NCBI RefSeq assembly: GCF_000517445.1
Contig: NZ_CP006965.1
Span: forward strand, 1,216,681-1,280,680
From: Thermococcus paralvinellae
GTDB taxonomy: Archaea > Methanobacteriota_B > Thermococci > Thermococcales > Thermococcaceae
DNA: 64,000 nucleotides
Reading direction: 5' to 3'
Positions 7,799 through 16,281 of the stretch are shown one piece after another. Each line of letters opens with the position of its first letter. Position 1 is the first letter of the stretch. Both the position numbers and the translations under genes were made by a program. Under the pieces are notes generated by a model. That model did not search any database. It had not been told where the DNA came from and saw only the letters and a program-made list of their open reading frames with translations.

Positions 7799-8548
7799 AT
7801 GTGGCTCGGAAAAGGTCGTGAAATAATAAAGCCCCCAGGAAGCAAAACTGAAAAAGAACCTTACGAGAAGTATTTAATAGTCTTCACTGATATCGCGGCA
7901 AATTATGCCAAGCAATTGCTGAATGATGTGGAACTTAAAGAAGAGTGCACTTATGTTCGTCGAGCTTTTGTCGGTGAGTACAAAGGGAAGAAAATCTATG
8001 TCCTAAATCCCTACTTTGGGTCACCAGCATCGGTCTTCGCTCTAGAAATCGCAATAGCTCAAGGTGGAAAAGAGTTCTTAGTGGTTGGAGAAGCAGGTGC
8101 AATAAAGGAAGGAGTTACAATCGGCGATGTTATACTGCCAACTTGGGCTTTAAGGGAGGAGGGCACAAGCTATCACTATATGCCCCCGGATTACATACCA
8201 AAGCCCAGTGAGAGGCTGTTTAATGTACTTGAAAAAGAGGTAAAGCACCAAATTGGAAGAAAACGAATTAGTGTCTTTAAGGGGGGCATATGGACGACGG
8301 ATGCACCGTTCAGGGAGACAGAGGATAAAGTTAGGGAATATTCAAACCGAGGAATTCTCGGCGTTGAAATGGAGACTTCAGCTTTGATGAGTGTTGCCAG
8401 CTTTAGAAGAGTTGATTTGGCAGTTGCATTGGCAGTATCAGATGAACTTTATAAAGAAAAATGGAATCCAGGATTTGGAAGCGGAAAGTTGAAAAGAACG
8501 GAAAAACTTTTGGTTAAAGCTGCCTTAGGAGCATTAGTATCTCCTTAA
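7799..8548 (+). CDS. Nucleoside phosphorylase (PNP/UDP family)
   Basis: 249 residues. The order of motifs is that of the PNP_UDP_1 family: YLIVFTDIAANYAKQ, an NPYFGSPASVFALEIA phosphate region, LVVGEAGAIKEGVTIGDVILP (the base/ribose pocket strand), and the signature GILGVEMETSALMSVASFR with the ribose-binding Met-Glu, then VSDELYKE. It should cleave a nucleoside with phosphate to base and ribose-1-phosphate. GVEMETSAL and the C-terminal layout are nearest to uridine phosphorylase, but substrate choice is not certain. Ribose-1-phosphate would feed the archaeal nucleoside pathway that also uses the ribose-1,5-bisphosphate isomerase at 41868. Start: the ATG follows GAAGGTGG; an in-frame TTG at 7784 was rejected. 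Confidence 0.8.
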   Translation: MWLGKGREIIKPPGSKTEKEPYEKYLIVFTDIAANYAKQLLNDVELKEECTYVRRAFVGEYKGKKIYVLNPYFGSPASVFALEIAIAQGGKEFLVVGEAGAIKEGVTIGDVILPTWALREEGTSYHYMPPDYIPKPSERLFNVLEKEVKHQIGRKRISVFKGGIWTTDAPFRETEDKVREYSNRGILGVEMETSALMSVASFRRVDLAVALAVSDELYKEKWNPGFGSGKLKRTEKLLVKAALGALVSP

Positions 8549-8649
8549 AAATATTGGCCTTAAGCTTTCTCCAGATTTTTGCCATTTCTATCATCATCTT
8601 CAAAAAGCTAATAAGCCAAAAAGATAGCACAAATTATAAGGTGATACTC

Positions 8650-9324
8650 ATGGAAAATGGAATTGAAGAACTTGCTAAACTTTGGGAGTCCATTGTTCCA
8701 GGGGAAAGTGTCCTAGCAGAATACGACTCCCTGGTGCTTCCCTACAAAGGATTCCACTATTTAATCAGCTGGGCCAGAGAGAAAGGTTATCACATTGTTA
8801 TTATTGATGTTCTTGACACACTTTACCTGTATAAAACCCAGATTCAACTTGCTGGTTTAGATGCTAATCTTCTTGATAGTGTTGATGTTATTAAAATCGG
8901 TGGACGGTTAAACGTGGGAATTTCTCGTGCCAGACTTCCAGCCAATGATGTTCCAAAACTCCTCAAAGAGTTTGACCTAGTATATAACTCACATCTCTCA
9001 GAGATTGAATGCGAGAAAAGCATTGTCATTGTCTTGGGTCTTTCTAAGCTGTTGCTGCTTGCTGAATCAAAATTTGAAGGTCTCATGATCATTGACTTGC
9101 TCATTAAGTATACAGGGACGCAGAGAAGAACAGCATTCTACTTTGTGAATGTAGATGTCCTAGAAAACAGCTCTCATTATCTAGTCCCCCTTCTAGAAGA
9201 GCTAGCGACCACAGTGATAAAGGTAACGCGAGCAAGAAGAGGAGATGACACTGAACCATATGTATATGTTAAGGTCGTAAAAGCAGTTAACGCTGAGGTA
9301 GAAGGCATTAAAATCAAGCTTTAA
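8650..9324 (+). CDS. DUF257 family protein
   Basis: 224 residues matching the Thermococcales-specific DUF257 family: ESVLAEYDS, then GYHIVIIDVLDTLYLYKTQIQLAGL, a KIGG turn, VYNSHLSE, IVIVLGLSKLLLL and a late YVYVKVVK strand. The predicted fold is RecA-like, but no Walker A P-loop is present, so ATP hydrolysis is unlikely. The ATG at 8650 has GGTGAT seven bases upstream and is preferred to the upstream in-frame ATG at 8554, which has no ribosome site and would add a hydrophobic non-family extension. Function unknown. A related protein is encoded at 13312 and a third possible one at 38431. Confidence 0.75.
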   Translation: MENGIEELAKLWESIVPGESVLAEYDSLVLPYKGFHYLISWAREKGYHIVIIDVLDTLYLYKTQIQLAGLDANLLDSVDVIKIGGRLNVGISRARLPANDVPKLLKEFDLVYNSHLSEIECEKSIVIVLGLSKLLLLAESKFEGLMIIDLLIKYTGTQRRTAFYFVNVDVLENSSHYLVPLLEELATTVIKVTRARRGDDTEPYVYVKVVKAVNAEVEGIKIKL

Positions 9325-9579
9325 TTTGACTCTCTAACCTGATTTTAACTCTTTATTGTTTTATTTGAAAGATCTGAAAGCTCGTTTTAGAAAACAGAAT
9401 AGGTTAACAATCGCTTTAAACAAAAAAGCATCCAAAGATAAAAAACAATAGCTGTACTTGTGTACTAACAATGTAATGTAAAACTACATAAAACCTTTTT
9501 ACTCGATATCTTAACTGGACTTGCCTTATTGGGAATAACAGATTTGTCAAGAAAAATCAGAAAAAGAAAGAAAAACTAA
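9325..9579. other. AT-rich intergenic region, no gene seen
   Basis: 255 bases between convergent DUF257 and DUF2202 genes. No codon-biased ORF or tRNA-like fold is visible. It contains a short GTAC-TTGT-GTAC inverted repeat near 9455 and T-rich and A-rich tracts that could end transcription from either side. Confidence 0.4.
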
Positions 9580-10347
9580 TCAACCCCCATATCCTGTCTC
9601 CATTGGGGTGCTTATTATCTGCTCGTACTGGTCTTGAGGCAACACCTGTGGCTGATAAGTTATGCCATAGTTCTCAAGGTTCCTAACGAATGCTCTTAGA
9701 TGATTTCTTGAGCCCATCATAAGATTCTCATAGACGAACTTTATATCTTCGTTGTCGCTCTTTGCGAGCCATTCCTCCAAATCTTTGATGTCAACCTCTT
9801 CAATGAGTGCACCAACTTTGAGGGCATCCTTAACACTTTTGCTTCCTTCAGCAACGAGCTTGTCATAAAGTGCCTGAATCTCTGGGTTTGTGAACTCGCC
9901 GATGCCGTTGTCTCCCACAGGGTCAGTTAGATTGTACTTCTCAATCAAAGCCAGCACCATGTCCATATGAGTCTGTTCACTCCTCGTTGCGATGTTGTAA
10001 AATATCGGCAGTCCCCACTTCTCATAAAGTGTTAGATAAACGTCCCTTGCAAGCTTCTCCTCCTCACGCATCCAGAGGATTCCGTCTATTTCCTCTTGGG
10101 TAAGCTCCTCAACCGGATATGAATTGACTAAATCAGCAACTGCTTGATAGCCTGTAGGTGTTGTAACCATCCCACCTCCAGCACCCGCATTTTCAGGGGG
10201 TCCCATTGGTTGACCTACAGCAGTTTGAGTTGCAGTTTCAGTGACTGTTGTTGTCTGAGTAATCGTTTCTGTGTTCGTTAAACAGCCAGCCGCTATTGTG
10301 AGCAGCATAATTCCAACCAGCATCAAACCAAACAAATTCTTCCTCAT
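9580..10347 (-). CDS. DUF2202 ferritin-like lipoprotein
   Basis: 255 residues. Residues 1-20 are a lipoprotein signal peptide with the lipobox IAAGC, then a long Thr/Gln and Gly/Pro-rich linker (TTTVTETATQTAV...). From about 85 the DUF2202 domain begins: LTQEEIDGILWMREEEKLARDVYLTLYEKW, with EEEKLARD and RSEQTHMDMVLALIEKY supplying the paired Glu and His residues of a four-helix di-iron ferritin-like fold, and a second ENLMMGSRNHLRAFVRNLENYG pair. It probably sits on the outer face of the membrane and binds iron or manages oxygen, by analogy with ferritin-like proteins. The ATG at 10347 follows GGAGGAT; an ATG 15 bases earlier lies too close upstream to that site. An inverted repeat overlaps its transcription start. 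Confidence 0.85.
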   Translation of the reverse strand: MRKNLFGLMLVGIMLLTIAAGCLTNTETITQTTTVTETATQTAVGQPMGPPENAGAGGGMVTTPTGYQAVADLVNSYPVEELTQEEIDGILWMREEEKLARDVYLTLYEKWGLPIFYNIATRSEQTHMDMVLALIEKYNLTDPVGDNGIGEFTNPEIQALYDKLVAEGSKSVKDALKVGALIEEVDIKDLEEWLAKSDNEDIKFVYENLMMGSRNHLRAFVRNLENYGITYQPQVLPQDQYEQIISTPMETGYGG

Positions 10348-10363
10348 GGTTAAATCCTCCATC

Positions 10364-10389
10364 CATATGTAACTTTGTTATTACATATG
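10364..10389 (-). promoter_or_regulatory. Candidate operator: perfect inverted repeat at the DUF2202 start site
   Basis: CATATGTAA and TTACATATG are exact 9-base complements separated by 8 bases. The minus-strand TATA box (TTTATAAA) is at 10398-10408, which places the transcription start near 10379, inside the repeat. A repressor bound here would block initiation. The regulator is not identified. Confidence 0.6.
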
Positions 10390-10397
10390 CTGCTTGG

Positions 10398-10408
10398 GTT
10401 TATAAAGT
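10398..10408 (-). promoter_or_regulatory. TATA box of the DUF2202 gene
   Basis: Reads AAACTTTATAAAC on the minus strand. About 25 bases downstream lies the centre of the 9-base inverted repeat, and the start codon is about 50 bases downstream, leaving a leader that carries GGAGGAT. Confidence 0.6.
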
Positions 10409-10433
10409 TTTTGGTTCACAGTTAAACAATAGG

Positions 10434-10440
10434 CTTATAT
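10434..10440 (+). promoter_or_regulatory. TATA box for the carotenoid hydratase-like gene
   Basis: GCTTATATC is centred 28 bases before the ATG at 10465, and no ribosome site precedes that ATG, so the mRNA is probably leaderless. The box lies about 30 bases from the divergent DUF2202 TATA box. Confidence 0.5.
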
Positions 10441-10464
10441 CACAATAATGCAAAAGTTCTAAGT

Positions 10465-11154
10465 ATGAAAAATGATATCAAAATCGCTCTGACACTTATC
10501 GTGCTGGCAAATATCCTGAAGAAGTCGCCAGTATACCTACTTTTATACCTTCTAGCTTTTATCATCCTTTCATGGAGAGCCTGGAAATCACTGCCAAATC
10601 TCTTCTTCTGGGCATTCATAGTTGGATTCTCAGCTGAGATTGTTGGCACACATTTATGTCTTCCCTTTGGATGTTATGAGTACGTAAACCTAAGGCCTCA
10701 AATTTTTGGTGTTGGGTTGTTTGTTCCTTTTGCGTGGGGAATTTTTGGAGCAGTGGCATATCTAACAGCAAGCTATTTCTTTAAGAACCGGAGTCAGAGA
10801 CTTCTTTTCGCTGCTTTGCTGATGGTGATTATAGACTTTTCAGTGGACCCAATAATGACATCTTGGAGAGCTTGGGTCTGGAAGACAACAACAGAAATAA
10901 ATTGGTTTAGTATTCCATGGACAAACTATTTGGGCTGGTTTGGGGTATCATTAATATTCTTCTATCTGTATGAGCGTTTTTCGAACCCCCAAATTGAAAA
11001 CGAGCTTCTAAAACTCGGCCCCTTAATTTACTTTCTGGAGATGTTAACCTTTGCAGTTTATGCTCCAGCAAGCGTGAGAATACCTACAGCAATTGCATTT
11101 GTAATTTCGATTGTCGTAGTTCTACCAGTGTATTTTTGGAGGATGAGAGTATAA
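10465..11154 (+). CDS. Carotenoid biosynthesis (CruF/DUF422) family membrane protein
   Basis: 229 residues with about seven hydrophobic segments. Family landmarks of the CruF/bisanhydrobacterioruberin hydratase group are present: FSAEIVGTHLCLPFGCYEY (about 55-74), FVPFAWGIFG, IIDFSVDPIMTSWRAWVW (about 121-138) and IPWTNYLGWF (about 147-156). In haloarchaea such enzymes hydrate the ends of C50 carotenoids. Thermococcales lack a full carotenoid pathway as far as is generally known, so the substrate here may be another polyprenoid. The start has no ribosome site but a well placed TATA box. It is divergent from DUF2202. Confidence 0.75.
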   Translation: MKNDIKIALTLIVLANILKKSPVYLLLYLLAFIILSWRAWKSLPNLFFWAFIVGFSAEIVGTHLCLPFGCYEYVNLRPQIFGVGLFVPFAWGIFGAVAYLTASYFFKNRSQRLLFAALLMVIIDFSVDPIMTSWRAWVWKTTTEINWFSIPWTNYLGWFGVSLIFFYLYERFSNPQIENELLKLGPLIYFLEMLTFAVYAPASVRIPTAIAFVISIVVVLPVYFWRMRV

Positions 11155-11175
11155 ATTTAAAAAAGACAACCCAAA

Positions 11176-12762
11176 CTATCCCTCCTTAACCTCGATTTCA
11201 ACGATTCTCTCCTCGCTTAGCTTTATCATGACTTTGTCTCCCTCTTTCAGGATCAGAACTTTGTAAATTAGCTCATCGCTTAGCTCGTTTGCGCTTAGGT
11301 AGATGGTCTGATTGCCGACCAAGATAATCCAGTGAGTGTTACCGTCCTTAATGTATGAATAGATTCCCTTAACGATGCCGCTGATTTCCTGAACTTTTGC
11401 TCCAACCTGCCCGTAGAGAAGAAAAGCCCTTACATCTTCCTCACTTTCAAAGATTTTAACCTCTTTCGTCTCGGCATTTACAAATGCTATCTTTGCAAGT
11501 CCGGAACCACTCCTTGGGATTATAGCTACTCTCCACCACAGCTCACCATTCAGAAAGACAGGAATCGGCTCAACCGCCATGAACTGGCTCCAGTCAAAAG
11601 TTGGTAAGGCTTTCTTGATATAGTCAATTGCTTTAACTGGTCCTGTTAGGGGTGTCTCAAATTTGACCTAACTCATTTCTCCATTCTGTGCATTAATCAG
11701 GTAAATCGCCGCCAGTCCATGAGCCTTTCCGTACGGCTCAACTGCTACCATCCAATATTCCTTGCCATCGTTTGCTATCACCAAGAAAGGCTGTCTATTT
11801 CCCTGGTTACTGACATCTATAAGCTCTATCTGGTTCTCGTGATGAAGCCAGAGATTCTTTATGTTTGCAAAAGCGCTCTCCTTCCAGTAATTCTGAGCAT
11901 TTACAATCTTCCTCGTGAGACTTTCTGGAAAGATTGGAAAATTCCTTAGCCTCTCATCCTTCAGCGCTTCCTCTGGGCTTAAATCCTCAACATTGCCCTC
12001 TTCATCCACTACCAAAACTCCACCCCATTTAGGCACCGTGTAAAAAACACGGAATTTGTAGGAGATGTAGGGAACGACTATGTAGAGCTTGTCATTGTAG
12101 TACAATGCTCTAGGAATGTCAAGATCAATTAGGTAGTGCTTTTTGTAGAGAACCCACTCAAGATTATCGAAAATCTGCATTCCTGGACCAACTTGAAGTT
12201 CTTGTTCAATTCTCTGTATCCTAGCTTGAGTTGTATTCATATCTACGAATAGGACTCCTTTGTCCTTGAGTCTTATAGCGTTCCATGCACCGTCTGGAAT
12301 TATGAAAAATCCCCAAACTGGTGTACCGTCTCTTATTGTTAAATGCGAAGCTCCCAAAGTGTAGCGCGCATATTCAATAGTGTCAACAGCGTATCTGTAA
12401 GCGGTAAGCTTTGGAAGGATTCTTATCTTGCTACTGGAAAGCTCAAGCTCGTTTGAAACCTGCATTGGATGATATTCCTTATACAAAGCAGTGTTCGAGA
12501 AAGCATTTGCTAAAATTGAAAATCCAAAGAACAATATTAACAGCACGATAGAGATTCTAGTTATCAAGAGGTTCCTTCTAGTGGGCATTACTTTCGCTTT
12601 GATACCATATATCAAAAGCACGAAAAATGCAACAGCCATGTAAATTAACGAGGGGTTTTTGTAGAAACCCATAACAATCCCATGGAACCAAGGCCGGAAA
12701 AACCAGAATAAAGCTGCAAAAATTAAGAGTATGAGACCTGTTCCAAATTCTTCCCTCTTCAC
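11176..12762 (-). pseudogene. Large membrane-anchored protein interrupted by an in-frame TAG
   Basis: The reading frame begins at the GTG at 12762 (AGGTGA five bases upstream) with KREEFGTGLILLIFAALFWFF and three membrane helices (about 8-28, 38-60 and 67-87). A long extracytoplasmic domain rich in beta strands follows (YIVVPYISYKFRVFYTVPKWGGVLVVD). After INAQNGEMS a TAG at 11668-11670 stops it at 364 residues. The same frame continues without a break: VKFETPLTGPVKAIDYIKKALPTFDWSQF, then MAVEPIPVFLNGELWWRVAI and an OB-like beta domain to the stop at 11176. One nonsense change therefore splits a protein of about 527 residues. The 3' part (from ATG 11580) lacks its own ribosome site. No function assigned. 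Confidence 0.75.
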
Positions 12763-12794
12763 GAATCTCACCTATTTTTTAATTGTGAGAAGAG

Positions 12795-12803
12795 TTTATA
12801 ATA
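12795..12803. promoter_or_regulatory. Shared TATA region of two divergent genes
   Basis: GTTTATAATAAT lies between the membrane gene (start 12762, minus) and the phosphatase (plus). For the plus strand it predicts initiation near 12824, downstream of the ATG at 12804 but upstream of the ATG at 12834, which decides the phosphatase start. Confidence 0.4.
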
Positions 12804-12833
12804 ATGTCTGAGATAATAAAACTGGGAGTAACA

Positions 12834-13298
12834 ATGGTGGTTCCAAAGTTCATAACTGACAAAGTTGCATTCTCCCCAATGCCATATCCCGAGGACATTC
12901 CAGAGCTTGTGAAAGAGTTTCAAGCCGTCGTAGTGCTGACCTATGAATATGAGCTTCCATACAACTTGGAAGATTGGAAAAAGCACGGTGTGGAAGTCCT
13001 TTACAGCCCAATTGAGGACTTTTCAGCCCCCACGTTAGATCAGCTAATTGAAATCGTCAAATGGATTGACGAAAAAGTTAAGGAAAGTAAGAAAGTTCTT
13101 ATTCACTGCTTTGGGGGAAGTGGAAGGAGCGGAACCATCGCTGTGGCTTATCTCATGTACTCCCAAGGCTTAAGCTTGAGAGATGCTCTTATCAAGGTTC
13201 GTTCACTTAAGCCCTCAGCAGTTGAAACATGGAGCCAGATGGATATTCTTAGGAAGTTTGAAAGGTATCTAAAAGAAACATTAAGAACTAAGACATAA
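12834..13298 (+). CDS. Dual-specificity/tyrosine protein phosphatase
   Basis: 154 residues. The phosphatase loop HCFGGSGRSGT (HCx5RS/T, about 105-115) holds the catalytic Cys and Arg, and the general acid Asp is likely in PIEDFSAPTLDQL (about 65-77). A C-terminal helix pair LKPSAVETWSQMDIL completes the fold. It matches the small archaeal cysteine phosphatases characterised in Thermococcus kodakarensis, which act on Tyr(P) and Ser(P). The chosen ATG aligns with the usual family start (PKFITDKVAF) and follows GGGAG; the TATA box position makes the ATG at 12804 unlikely. Confidence 0.85.
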   Translation: MVVPKFITDKVAFSPMPYPEDIPELVKEFQAVVVLTYEYELPYNLEDWKKHGVEVLYSPIEDFSAPTLDQLIEIVKWIDEKVKESKKVLIHCFGGSGRSGTIAVAYLMYSQGLSLRDALIKVRSLKPSAVETWSQMDILRKFERYLKETLRTKT

Positions 13299-13311
13299 CT
13301 TTAACAAACAA

Positions 13312-14070
13312 CTATTGACCCACTTTTTTAAATGAGAACTTATCCCCTGTTTTTTCTTTTGCTTCACCAATGAGAAACTCAAATATTTCAGGACTGAACT
13401 CTGGAGTTAAGGCTTTGGATACCACAACGTCTTCCACTATTCCATTTCTAGTTATCTGACTCCTAAAGTCAATTACATAGTCACTGATATCAACGACTCT
13501 AGCAACAAAATGCTTAGATACTGCATCCTTATTGACTAAAAGAAGGGTCACTGATTTTGGAAACATCTCCATAAACTTTGCCAAATCAAAGTACAACAAC
13601 TTTAACGCAGTATTTTCTCCAAAGAAAAATGCTAGTCCATCCAAAGTGTAAACAACCCGGAGTAGCAGTCTATCCCCAAGATTCGGCAAAACTTTCTCTT
13701 GATAAATAAGGAACGTCTTAGGATTAATAGTTTCCTCTCCAATGTGGCCTGACAAGGTGTATACAAACGGATATCTAGGTGGAACGCCATATCTTGAAGA
13801 GAAGTAATCAATAATCACTAGATTTCCTTTTTCTCCCTCGGAAACAACATCTAACCCAGCAAATTGCGCTCCTCTAATTACTCTGCCGATAGGGTAGCTG
13901 TAGTTAGAGACGACACCAAGGTCTCCACTCTTAATCCTCTTTGCGAGAATGTGTAACGCAAAATACTGAGCAAATGAATAAGTGTCATACAATATTGCCA
14001 TTGTTGAACCTTGTGACAATCCTCCCCCCATAACTTCATCCAACTCGTTATAAAGCGTTTTCACTCTCAT
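13312..14070 (-). CDS. DUF257-like protein (RecA fold without P-loop)
   Basis: 252 residues. The start MRVKTLYNELDEVMGGGLSQGSTMAILYDTYSF looks like a KaiC/RecA family opening, where GGGLxxGS normally precedes a Walker A loop, but here AILYDTYSFAQY replaces GxPGxGKT. Later strands (LGVVSNYSYPIGRV, GNLVIIDYFSS, VTLLLVNKDAVSKHF, VARVVDISDYVIDF) follow the same order as KaiC-type ATPases and DUF257. It is probably a degenerate, non-hydrolysing relative. The ATG at 14070 has GAGGTGAT four bases before it; upstream in-frame ATGs lack sites. No operon partner. Confidence 0.65.
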   Translation of the reverse strand: MRVKTLYNELDEVMGGGLSQGSTMAILYDTYSFAQYFALHILAKRIKSGDLGVVSNYSYPIGRVIRGAQFAGLDVVSEGEKGNLVIIDYFSSRYGVPPRYPFVYTLSGHIGEETINPKTFLIYQEKVLPNLGDRLLLRVVYTLDGLAFFFGENTALKLLYFDLAKFMEMFPKSVTLLLVNKDAVSKHFVARVVDISDYVIDFRSQITRNGIVEDVVVSKALTPEFSPEIFEFLIGEAKEKTGDKFSFKKVGQ

Positions 14071-14232
14071 GCACATCACCTCACACTCCTTAATAGAATT
14101 GCAAGCCATTAAAATAAAAAAACTTTTTGTAAAAATAATCACAATTGCTTAAATCATATCCGAAAATTGAACCAAATTACAAAAAGTCCATTCGAATACA
14201 AAAATAGCAAGACCAACTATGTATATGTCAAA

Positions 14233-14979
14233 CTAGATATGAACTATCAAGCCATCATAAGCAACTCTGACATTATCCCCATACTTCTTTCTAACATGCG
14301 CTAAGAGCTGGAGGAAAGGTAAATTTTTATGAGATATATGAGAGAGGTAAACCTTCTCAGCAACTTCAAGTCCGATCTTAGCTCCCTCATCAACGTTATT
14401 ATGATAAGGATCATCTACACCAGGAGCATATGTGGCATCAACTACAGCCACTCTTGGAGGTTTTTTCTTTAAGATATCCAGAGTCTCTGGAGGAATGCCT
14501 TTCGTGTCATATAGAAGGGCGAATCTTTCTCCATCTTCTTCAATTAGAAAACCCACGGTTTCAACTTCATGGTTTAACCTGAGAGCAGTGATTCTTAGGG
14601 AGTCAATTTTCAAAACATCACCAGCTTTTATTGTCTTTGGCTTCAGATTCTTTGGATCATTTAAGATCAATGCATCTGCATGGCCTTTTGGAGCGTAAAG
14701 CTCCGTTTTCTGTGCCATCCATCTAAGCTTATACAAGCCATAAATGTGGTCGTGGTGCCAGTGTGTAAGAAGAATGCCCTTAAGGGGAACATGAAGGAGG
14801 TCTCTTATGTCCGTTCCAACATCAATTAAGATTGCCTCATTGTTTTTGGTTATTACTGCCAATGTTGAAGGTTTTCTTTGAGCAAAACCCAATCTACGAG
14901 CCTCTTTACAAGTTTTACAAGTGCAGAGATGAGCTGGAATACCTTCAGACCCTCCAGTTCCTATGAAATAGATTATCAT
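14233..14979 (-). CDS. MBL-fold metallohydrolase, PhnP-like phosphodiesterase
   Basis: 248 residues. A cysteine cluster at the N-terminus (HLCTCKTCKEAR, about 17-28) is the structural zinc site of PhnP. The metallo-beta-lactamase motif THWHHDHIYG (about 71-80) is followed by LNHEVETVGFLIE, LLYDTKGIPP with the bridging Asp, and HISHKNLPF near the C-terminus. PhnP hydrolyses cyclic phosphate phosphodiesters such as phosphoribosyl 1,2-cyclic phosphate; the archaeal substrate is not established. The start follows AGGTGGTTGA. Confidence 0.85.
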   Translation of the reverse strand: MIIYFIGTGGSEGIPAHLCTCKTCKEARRLGFAQRKPSTLAVITKNNEAILIDVGTDIRDLLHVPLKGILLTHWHHDHIYGLYKLRWMAQKTELYAPKGHADALILNDPKNLKPKTIKAGDVLKIDSLRITALRLNHEVETVGFLIEEDGERFALLYDTKGIPPETLDILKKKPPRVAVVDATYAPGVDDPYHNNVDEGAKIGLEVAEKVYLSHISHKNLPFLQLLAHVRKKYGDNVRVAYDGLIVHI

Positions 14980-15079
14980 TCAACCACCTATTTTATGGCC
15001 ATGAAATACTTATTTATAAATTTTGCTGAATTCGACCAAAAGAACTTTATTCTCAGATGATTAGTACATTTCGGTAAAA

Positions 15080-15538
15080 ATGAAGCCAAAGCTCATAGCT
15101 GATATGATGCTTGGCCGTTTAGCTAGATGGTTAAGACTTTACGGCTATGACACAGTGTATGGAGTTAAAGACGATGACAGGATTATTGAAATTGCTGAAA
15201 AAGAGGGTAGAATAATTCTCACACGAGATGAAGAACTAGCAAAGAGAGCAAAGAATGTTATTTTGATAAAATCAAACAAATTTGAGGAACAGATAAAACA
15301 GCTTATGGAGCTTGGATTCACATTCAATGAACTGTTCCCAGAGAATGCAAGATGCCCAAAATGCAACGGACTGATAAAAGGGATACCAAAGGATAAGATA
15401 AAAGACAAAATTCCTCCAAGAGTTTACGAAAAATACAACGAATTCTACATCTGCACAGAATGTGGTCAGATTTACTGGCCTGGACGACAGTGGGAGGAAA
15501 TGGTAAAGATCGACAAAAAGCTGAGGGAAGAAATATGA
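15080..15538 (+). CDS. Mut7-C RNase domain protein (PIN-like fold plus zinc ribbon)
   Basis: 152 residues. The N-terminal half has the acidic points of a PIN-like nuclease: LIADMMLGRLARWLRLYGYDT (D7), DDDRIIEIAEKEGRIILTRDEELAKR (D49 and neighbours). The C-terminal half is a four-cysteine zinc ribbon: CPKC near 92-95 and CTEC near 130-133, then the family ending IYWPGRQWEEM. The family is predicted to cut RNA. Its TGA overlaps the ATG of mptE (ATGA), so the two are translationally coupled. Confidence 0.85.
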   Translation: MKPKLIADMMLGRLARWLRLYGYDTVYGVKDDDRIIEIAEKEGRIILTRDEELAKRAKNVILIKSNKFEEQIKQLMELGFTFNELFPENARCPKCNGLIKGIPKDKIKDKIPPRVYEKYNEFYICTECGQIYWPGRQWEEMVKIDKKLREEI

Positions 15539-16281
15539 AGTTCGAAGAATGGGAACCATTTTACAAAGAGATAGTTAGTACAATGGGTTATGATGTAGTG
15601 AAAGATAGAGAAGCAGCAAATGTCCTTCGAGATCTGCTTCTCCAAAATAGAAATTATATAAAACCTGATTATATAAGAGAGCTAATTGAAGACAAAAGAG
15701 TGTATATTTTCGGGGCTGGGCCAAGTTTGGAGCTTGCTTTGAAGTACCTGTCATTTAAAGATGGGATTAAGATCTCTGCAGACGGGGCAACCTCTGCGCT
15801 TTTGGAGTTTGGATTAATCCCAGATATCATTGTCACAGACCTCGATGGAAATGTTGAAGATATAAAGAGAGCCGACAGACTTGGAGCTTATATTGTAGTT
15901 CATGCGCATGGAGATAATATCGAGAAGCTAAAAGAATACGTCCCACAGCTTGAAAAAGTTCTTGGAACCTGCCAGACGGAGCCTTTAGACATAGTTTACA
16001 ACTTCGGCGGCTTTACTGATGGGGATAGGGCTGTTTTTCTAGCGGAAGAGCTTGGGGCAAAAGAGATAACATTAGTTGGGTTTGACTTTGGGGATATTGT
16101 TGGAAAATGGAGCAAGCCGCATTTAAAGGGACACACGCCCATCTGGGAATCAAAGAGAAAAAAGTTTGAATTTGCCCAGAAGCTTTTGGAGTGGTTGAAG
16201 AAAAATGGAAGGGCAAAGATAGAGCGTATAGTGTGCCGCCCGCTTGACTATGCCATGTCCGAGTGTTATATCGAAAGATAG
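15535..16281 (+). CDS. mptE: 6-hydroxymethyl-7,8-dihydropterin pyrophosphokinase (MptE type, DUF115)
   Basis: 248 residues. VYIFGAGPSLELALKYLS (about 58-75) is the glycine-rich nucleotide loop, ISADGATSALLEFGLIPDIIVTDLDGN (about 82-108) supplies the conserved Asp residues, and VHAHGDNI, GGFTDGDRAVFLAEELGA and LVGFDFGDIVGKWSKPHLKG follow in the order seen in archaeal MptE. The enzyme makes the diphosphate needed for tetrahydromethanopterin-like or related pterins. The ATG at 15535 has GAGGGA seven bases upstream and overlaps the previous stop. The end of the gene abuts the minus-strand C/D box sRNA. Confidence 0.88.
   Translation: MKFEEWEPFYKEIVSTMGYDVVKDREAANVLRDLLLQNRNYIKPDYIRELIEDKRVYIFGAGPSLELALKYLSFKDGIKISADGATSALLEFGLIPDIIVTDLDGNVEDIKRADRLGAYIVVHAHGDNIEKLKEYVPQLEKVLGTCQTEPLDIVYNFGGFTDGDRAVFLAEELGAKEITLVGFDFGDIVGKWSKPHLKGHTPIWESKRKKFEFAQKLLEWLKKNGRAKIERIVCRPLDYAMSECYIER

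Noticed and set aside
12804-12833. Phosphatase start at the first ATG (12804)
   Set aside because: The TATA box would place the transcription start downstream of it, and the family starts at the later ATG.
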